Source: Effrenium voratum
Lineage: Eukaryota > Sar > Dinophyceae > Suessiales > Symbiodiniaceae
DNA: 64,000 nt
NCBI GenBank assembly: GCA_963377175.1
Contig: CAUJNA010001224.1
Location: 517,001 to 581,000, forward strand
Direction of reading: 5' to 3'
Part shown: one piece after another, positions 58,204-64,000 of the stretch
Layout: each line of letters starts with the position of its first letter
Numbering within the stretch: the stretch's first letter is position 1
Notes under the pieces: generated by a model
What the model saw: only the letters and a program-made list of their open reading frames with translations
Told to the model about the DNA's origin: nothing
Databases searched by the model: none
Made by a program: the position numbers and the translations under genes

Positions 58204-59137
58204 CCATTGAGGCACTCATTCGGGTTGAGCTCAAGCTGATTCAGAACACAGAGTGGTGTGGGCCCGCTGTGGCTGAGTTGAATACTCATTTGAGCGCTCT
58301 TGCCAAGCCGCATGGGGCATTAGTGTGCAAGCAGGCGAAAATGCACGAGGAAATGAAACTATCGCAGAAAGCAAGCCCGAATCCCTGACAAGCACGGCCC
58401 GCAGCAAACAATGGAACTAGAAACATCTGTAAAGTAGGTCCGTAGGTCAGCTGCTCACCTCTAAAGTGCAACTTCCAAGCCAGTAGAAGAGTTCAGTTTA
58501 AGCAACAAGCTTGACTTGACTTGAAGCCCGGAACAGTTTGCGGGGTAGCATTCTGTTTCAGCAAACTCCTATCTACATGGCTATCCTCTAAAGGGCAAGT
58601 AGACATCCGGATGTGTTCCACAGAAGTCTAATATGTTTGCAGATTGCGGCGCAAACAAAGGCTTATTAAAGGCCAATGTGATCAAACAAACTTTGGGTAG
58701 CTGGAAACTCGTCAAACTCCAATCCCTGTCCGTGGAGTTGGATCAATCTGATATCTGGCATCGGATCATATCGGATCCCTGGGCTGGCCAACGAAGTGGC
58801 AGGCTTACTCCGAGCAATCTACAACTGCAACGGCTCATCACTGCTGGTGGAGCTGTGATCGTTTGCCAGGCTACCGTGCAAAGCTTCCCCCTTGTCAGGC
58901 ACTGTTTCATGCACATGCGATCACACCAAGTCGCAGGCAAACCATGGAATTGATGGATCATCCCGTTCGTCAAATCGGGTTTCTGGCCTCCCAGCCATGT
59001 CTGACTGAGCACCAAAGTCACAATGGCAAATACATACCCTGAACCAAGTGGCAGTATGTTTGATTCTGGTCCGTAACACATAGTGAACCTTCTACAAAAT
59101 GTCAAAGCAAGACCTCAAAGTGGCAGTTCCCTTTCAG

Positions 59138-59229
59138 TAGACTCAGCCTCACCAAACATGGCGGCAGTGCTCTCCAAGAACTGGCGCCAACTCCCGAGGC
59201 ATCTGCCTGAGACTCAGCGACTAGTCCAG
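59138..59229 (+). CDS. Exon candidate with possible start codon (MAAVLSKNW)
   Basis: Bounded by GGCAGTTCCCTTTCAG|TA and GTCCAG|GTAACG, both good splice sites. Contains ATG at 59158 in a favourable context (AAACATGGCG), followed by MAAVLSKNWRQLPRHLPETQ with GC3 about 71%. It could be a first coding exon or an internal exon. The opposite strand is also open here, with lower GC3. Confidence 0.45.
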
Positions 59230-61903
59230 GTAACGAGGATATTTGTGCTCCTATAAATAAACAGGAAGACAACACATGCATCACTACACACATGCGTACG
59301 CAAACACAAACACAACAAAAAACGCAGCAGCATCACCCAAAAGGTCTACCGGAAGCTGAGACCTGAAACTAGATGTTGGCAGACACATCATAACTTGTCC
59401 TAAAACCACCTGCACCACGCAAACACACGGTGCATCTCATCACGCTTCTCAAGAAGCTGACAGCTCCTTCCATTTGCTTAAGTCCCCTGGGAAAATTAAC
59501 AACATGTTTCCAGTACTGATAGATTCCCTTTAAAACCAACAGGGGAACAATATTTGTATTTTTGTTTTTTAAGCAAATGGAAGGCTCTGAAACCCCTGCA
59601 GCCGGCCGTGTTTTGCCCCGCAGCCGGCTCGTCCTCTTCGTTCTCTCACTCCTTCATGGCAGCAGATCGCTTCGCCCGCGCCTCAGCCAGCCCGTTCCTG
59701 CTCCCCCGTTGGTAGTTGTGGAGAAGCGGATTCTAATTGCCCTGTAGGTGTCATTGAGTGACGAAGGCCCTTTCAATCCGATGACTCTCTTTCAAAATTG
59801 AAAGAGTCGTATTTCTGCATGCATGTAAGGGTTGTAGAGCCGAACTTTAGATTTCCGCTGCTGGAAAGCTGGCGAGTGCTAAGGAAGCTAAACTCCCCGG
59901 CAATGACAAAGGACATCGACCCCCATCTTCATTCCTATATGCTTAAACACCTGGATCAATTGGAAAAGAGCAATAGCACAAGTGCTAGAAGTGCCATCAA
60001 ACAAACAATCCCGGTCGTCTCAGCCAGGAAGACAGTTGCATGCATCGGTTTCGGAACTCCATAGAGACTCATCCCACAGTCTGTAGAACTCCAATCATGA
60101 GGGCCTTGCTGCAAAGTGGAGCCTACCACGGCCTCCGGACGCGACAATCCCATCCGAAGCCTTTGCTGAGAACCCTGGGCGGCCTGAAAAGGCCAGCAAA
60201 CAATTGCCACGGGCGTAGCGTCTTCGTGTCCGAGGCGCCTCCTCTTTCTTGGTCAGGGTTGCCTCCTAGGCCGGGCGAAGGATGCCGCGGGGCACAACTG
60301 GTTGGTGTTGTGGAGGTTTCCGGTGCTGTCGTTGCTCATCTGCTAGAAATGATGAAAGAAAACCATGACGCATTCAAAAACGGGGCGTTTAATGTCCAAA
60401 CCAGCTCATTGATGCTACCTCTATCTAGAGTCTGCAAGGCATAGTGTAGCAATAACCTGGACCTGGTCAATCACCTCATTTGGCGCCATGACATCTCAGG
60501 AATATGCAAGGCAACTAGAATTGACCCAATAATTCAAGTGAGCTTGAATTGAAAGGATGATAACCTGTGTCTTCCATAGGTGGCTTCAACGCGCCCATCG
60601 CCTGCAGCAAGAGGAACTTCATGCTCTCGGTGACACGCTGGCGTTTGCCGATGGACCTCAGTTCTTGACAGTCTCGAGTTGATGGAATCTTATCCGTTCG
60701 CGCACACACGTGGTGGGATCCCCCACAAGACAATGATGTAACAGGATTCTAGAAAACGGTTTGGATGCGCTGTTTGTGGATCCCGCCTGTTCTTCCCTCT
60801 CGAGGTTCTTTCTTGGTACTCTTTTAGTAGTCTTTTGATATCCTACAGGGGTGGATCCACAAAAACCGCATCCAAATAGTTTCCTAGACGTATGTGCCGA
60901 TAGTTGCCAATAGCTTCCAAGCTTGCATATGCACACACAATAGCTGCTCATGGCAGCTATTTGTAGCAGTCTGAGTCGTGAAATCCCTGGAAACAACAAT
61001 GATCAAACTGCCAAACTGGTGCAAACTGGGTGTGTGAACAGTCAGACAGTCAGACTGTTGCAAGAATCATAATTTCCAGGCTCCTCATTTCAAGTAGCTA
61101 ATAGCTGGCTACAGAAGGCTTCTAGGCAACCCATCCTGAGATTTGCTACAAACCATCAGGTTCATCAGGTACTTCTCTTGTCTTTGACATATTACCAGAG
61201 GATGGACGGCTCCTACCGTTCGGCCCTTTTGGGAGACAAAAGCCATTATTGCAAGGTGAATCCTGTCCACGCATGATCAGCATGGTGCAACATGAATTAA
61301 CCTGGTACCAACCTGTGATCACGCACTCAGGCACCCAGAGCATGTTTCATAATCCGCTCATCCTTTGGATAGATGCACCCTTTGGACTGGACTGGTGTTC
61401 AAAGTAAGTATGATGTCAATAGAGTTGAACACAGCTGAAGGCGTATTGAACAAACATCTGGAAGAGCAAGTGGTCGAGTGCAAATACCTGCATTGATGGT
61501 GCGAAAGACGGCAACAACCCGCCCAAAGAGCCACCACTGCTCAAGGGTTGACAAGGGTTCAAGCTGCTCAACACAAAATCGTGTCGGCTGTTCTTCCAAC
61601 CCCAAACCGGTCTCCATTTCACTTGGGGCCCGTAAACAACAAACAGGTTCGGGGTTCACATAAAAACTGGGTCCGCCAAAAGGCCATACTGACCAAAACA
61701 CGTGATGCAGAACGCCAAGGGAAAACAGGGATCCTTGCAGTATACACCTGAACATTGCCTTGTAAATGGCGGTTCCCCTTTATTTTGGTGTTGAAAAAGC
61801 CATGTTTCAAATGGTTGCATTTCGCATTGCCAGGGCGCCCAGTCGAGCGCTGGGGAACCTGGGCGGCGGTTTTATCGGCTTTCTTCGAACTCAGCAGGCC
61901 GTC
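59138..61903 (+). CDS. Unrecognised spliced gene, five exon candidates
   Basis: Exons at 59138-59229, 59624-59711, 60270-60433, 60580-60660 and 61834-61903. The last four join in phase; the first does not connect in phase to the second, so an exon may be missing or the first may belong elsewhere. GC3 in the best parts is 70-100%. No known domain: the protein pieces are a serine-rich start (SSSSFSHSFMAADRFARAS), a helical middle (GAVVAHLLEMMKENHDAF) and a basic/aromatic part (CSKRNFMLSVTRWRLPMDL). It is oriented away from the minus-strand ankyrin-WD40 gene, so the two may share an upstream region. Confidence 0.45.
59466..59584. repeat. TIR element F, copy 2
   Basis: CCTTCCATTTGCTTAAGTCC ... 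AAGCAAATGGAAGG with GTACTGATAGATTCCCTTTA inside; perfect 13-bp ends. Immediately upstream of the exon candidate at 59624. Confidence 0.8.
59624..59711 (+). CDS. Exon candidate, serine-rich (GSSSSFSHSFMAADRF)
   Basis: The acceptor GTTTTGCCCCGCAG|CC and the GT donor CGTTG|GTAGTT enclose 28 full codons, GC3 about 75%: GSSSSFSHSFMAADRFARAS, then ASPFLLPR. It ends in phase 2, matching the next exon. It lies directly downstream of an inverted-repeat element (59466-59584). Confidence 0.5.
60270..60433 (+). CDS. Exon candidate, helical (VVAHLLEMMKENHDAFK)
   Basis: Starts after GGTTGCCTCCTAG|G and encodes PGEGCRGAQLVGVVEVSG, then AVVAHLLEMMKENHDAFKNG. A GC donor at GTCT|GCAAGG fits the phase of the next exon; CAAG|GCATAG five bases later is an alternative donor that does not. 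No family recognised. Confidence 0.45.
60580..60660 (+). CDS. Exon candidate with extreme GC3 (GFNAPIACSKRNFML)
   Basis: The acceptor is a textbook one (CCTGTGTCTTCCATAG|GT). The frame GFNAPIACSKRNFMLS then VTRWRLPMDL has G or C at nearly every third position; the other two frames do not. It ends at CTCA|GTTCTT in phase 1; an earlier GT donor at 60630 is possible. Confidence 0.55.
60744..60887. repeat. Inverted repeat M
   Basis: GGATTCTAGAAAACGGTTTG + GATGCGCTGTTTGTGGATCC at one end, GGATCCACAAAAACCGCATC + CAAATAGTTTCCTAG at the other; about 40-nt arms. Lies in the intron after the exon at 60580. Confidence 0.7.
61725..61820. repeat. Dispersed repeat H, copy 2
   Basis: ACAGGGATCCTTGCAGTATA ... 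GCCATGTTTCAAATGGTTGC. Followed 13 bp later by the acceptor of a plus-strand exon candidate. Confidence 0.7.
61834..61903 (+). CDS. Exon candidate (RPVERWGTWAAVLSAFFEL)
   Basis: TTTCGCATTGCCAG|GG to CCGTC|GTACTAG, 22 full codons with GC3 about 73%. The phase fits the preceding exon. A dispersed repeat copy (61725-61820) ends 13 bp before the exon, so the acceptor is immediately downstream of the repeat. Confidence 0.45.
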
Positions 61904-64000
61904 GTACTAGTGGCATCTGATTCTGGACCAATATTAGCCAAAGCCAAGCATTGTGGGATCTTTGACTTCACTCTGGGGTTGGACTTTCATTGATCTGTCT
62001 TTCAAGCCCCGCTGATAACGTATCCTGCATGCCGAAGTTTGACCCTACATTCTGCGGCAAATCTTCCACACAAACGTCTGCCGGCTCTAGGGAACACTTT
62101 GAAAGCTCCACCCACCAGTGGATTTCGACATTCGCCCCTTCATACACGCTCTTTTAGTACTCTGTAGGTTGCCTCGCCGCCAAGTGCACAAAAACCGACA
62201 GATGCTAGATCCGTCAACGGCTATTCCCTCGGAATTGCAAGTAAGTATGACATCCAATATCGAATCAGCTAACCTCATTGAACAAGAACATCAGCAAGCT
62301 TGATTTGTTGATTGAACAGACCTCGGCTTGCATACAAAGCCTTCAAGACTGACCCGCACCCACCCGCACACACATCAACCCGTCCCTCAAACAAGAACCT
62401 GAACTTCTGACAATTTGATTGCTGCACAATCGGGGACCATCGGCCTCAAACATAAAATATTCTACCCACAAAGGGTGCTTGAAAGGAAGGTAGTGTTTGC
62501 TGCAAACAAAACACTGAGCATCCAAGGGGCAAACAAATGATACCAGGGATTAACATCCATTTAGCCGTCAAGTTCCAAGCTCTTGGGGTTCTCCAATGCA
62601 ACAACCTGTAGCACCAGATCGTGCAGTTTGCACCAAGCGCCATGGATCATAACCCCGGACAATGGACTTGTTCAAAGAGTTCAACTATCCAGCACCGATC
62701 TTAACCCTTCCTTGTTCAGTCATGTTGCTCTATACACGACGTTTTGCCAACTCCAGTCAGAGATGTCAATTCCAGTCAAATTGGCGGAGGGCGCGGTCGA
62801 GCCAATACTAAACAAACATGCACCGACACTAAACCAATATCTGACCAATACTAAGCCAATAAAACCAGCACAAACCCAAAAACTGACATTGACCTCAGCT
62901 TGTTGAATTGCCTTCCCCAGTAATTGCAGTTTTGGCGAACAGAGAGGTAGATGGATAGAAACATGGAAAATTCAAGAGACAAAGAGATATAGAGATAGAG
63001 ACCGGTTAGAATAGATCAGTTTAGATCAGGTTCGGACAGGGCAAACAGAGTTAGAGTAGAGTAGCATACAGTAGTTTGTAGCTAGCTAAGCAAGCAGCTA
63101 GATCAGCAAGCTGTCCCTTTCTGGGTTCATGTGTGAAGCAGTAGCCATCTTGCGACGTTGCTGTATTGTGTTGATGCAATGATGCCTGGCTTGGGTGCAG
63201 TCGAGTATTTGCACTTCCCAGACAGATTTTGCGGCCCCCTAATAACAAATATTCGCCTCTGCGCGGGATAATAAAAAATTGAGTGCTGATCCATCTCTCT
63301 GACTATCTATGTAGCGTTCTGTCCGTCCCTTCATCTCTCTACCTATCTCTCTCTCTCCCACCTATTCTTGTCTTTAGAGAGAGAGAGAGAGATGTATACA
63401 TATATATATATATACATGTATTTATATATATATACACCCACCCATCTAGTGTACCTTTTCTACCTGTCTGATCTGACCTACCATGTTTCCATCTCATGGA
63501 ATCTTGTCTAATCTATCCGTCCGTCCTTCCATCCATCTACCCAACCAAACCTAATCGAAGCGAGTCTTACCTTCCTAAGCCGAACCTACTATACCTGTCC
63601 AGCTGTTCTAGTCGAACCCATCTATCTGGCTCTCATCTATCTATCAACTATCCATCTGACCTATCCCTCCATCTATCGCTCTATCCGTCTATCTTCCGTT
63701 CTATCTGCGCAATCTTTCTATGTTTATTATATCTAGGTGTCTATGTTTAAACCTGTCTATCTTCATTTCTTGTTTTCGTCTATCTAGCTATCGTTCTGCC
63801 TGTCTATCCGTCTGTCTGTCTTTCTTATCTTTCTGTCTATATTTTTACCTTTCTCTCCTACCGTTCCTTGGGATTGTGTGGCAAGAGGGTTTGTCTGAGC
63901 GTTTCGAAGCTGTCTGGGGCGGCCTTGGCTCGGCACGACATGCAAATGTGGTGTAGCGGATGCTGCAGCTTTTCTTGGGCAGCCTCCGAAAAAAATGACA
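61904..64000. other. No supported gene; simple repeats at the end
   Basis: GA run at 63375-63392, TA run at 63395-63436, and degenerate TCTA/TCTG/ATCC repeats from 63500 to 63850. Further exons of the plus-strand gene may lie here but none stands out. Confidence 0.4.

Larger units (their letters stand above)
54309..59137. other. Region between the divergent genes
   Basis: Contains element B copy 4, element D copy 3 and a relative, element C copy 4 and inverted repeat K. Weak frames: minus 57548-57937 (AGKITTCELAARRLKELM), plus 58633-58953, and 56430-56709 open on both strands. The minus gene's first exons and any promoters should be here, but I cannot point to a promoter motif. Confidence 0.4.

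Overview
The window looks like nuclear DNA of a dinoflagellate, probably one with a large, intron-rich genome such as the Suessiales. The reasons are: very short exons (36-180 nt) that together cover only about 4% of a 36 kb locus; introns up to 7 kb; many apparent GC-AG introns with a G after the acceptor; strong G/C preference at third codon positions; and many short palindromic repeats. I see no rRNA, tRNA, CRISPR, operon or bacterial gene. The organism call is inference. Most long open frames here are intronic or repeat-derived chance frames, so I annotated exons only where domain motif, splice signals, reading phase and GC3 support them, and say so where they do not.

The main gene is on the minus strand, from about 54.3 kb down to 18.6 kb. 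Eighteen exons (a possible nineteenth at 54.8 kb) join in phase into an N-terminal region, about four ankyrin repeats (53.5-44.2 kb), a linker, then five WD40 blades (40.8-18.6 kb). Several repeats are split between exons several kb apart, and the halves fit both in phase and in repeat length. An orphan WD-like end at 12.5 kb and a GC-rich exon-like block at 11.8 kb may be further 3' exons or a neighbouring gene.

On the plus strand, 59.1-61.9 kb holds five exon candidates of an unrecognised gene, head-to-head with the minus-strand gene. The left end (0-7 kb) has scattered exon candidates, mostly plus strand, facing the 3' end of the minus-strand gene.

The rest is repeats. There are at least ten small families of about 75-180 bp elements, mostly inverted-repeat: a TA-flanked palindrome (five copies, all in the first 14 kb); a CTAG-ended element with 4-bp target duplications that reads GT..AG on either strand; an element that reads GT..AG on the minus strand like an introner; and others with TIRs such as CCATTTGCTT, GGGGGTTGATCAA, CCCGGTTTTGATTG-like and ATGGCYATGGGTCAAAA. 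There are also tandem arrays (9.9-10.4, 27.6-28.0, 30.2-30.7, 35.2-35.4, 45.0-45.2 kb), a 670-bp CA/CACACG tract, a CTGT tract inside a small intron, and a thrice-repeated 17-bp palindrome at 38-39 kb.
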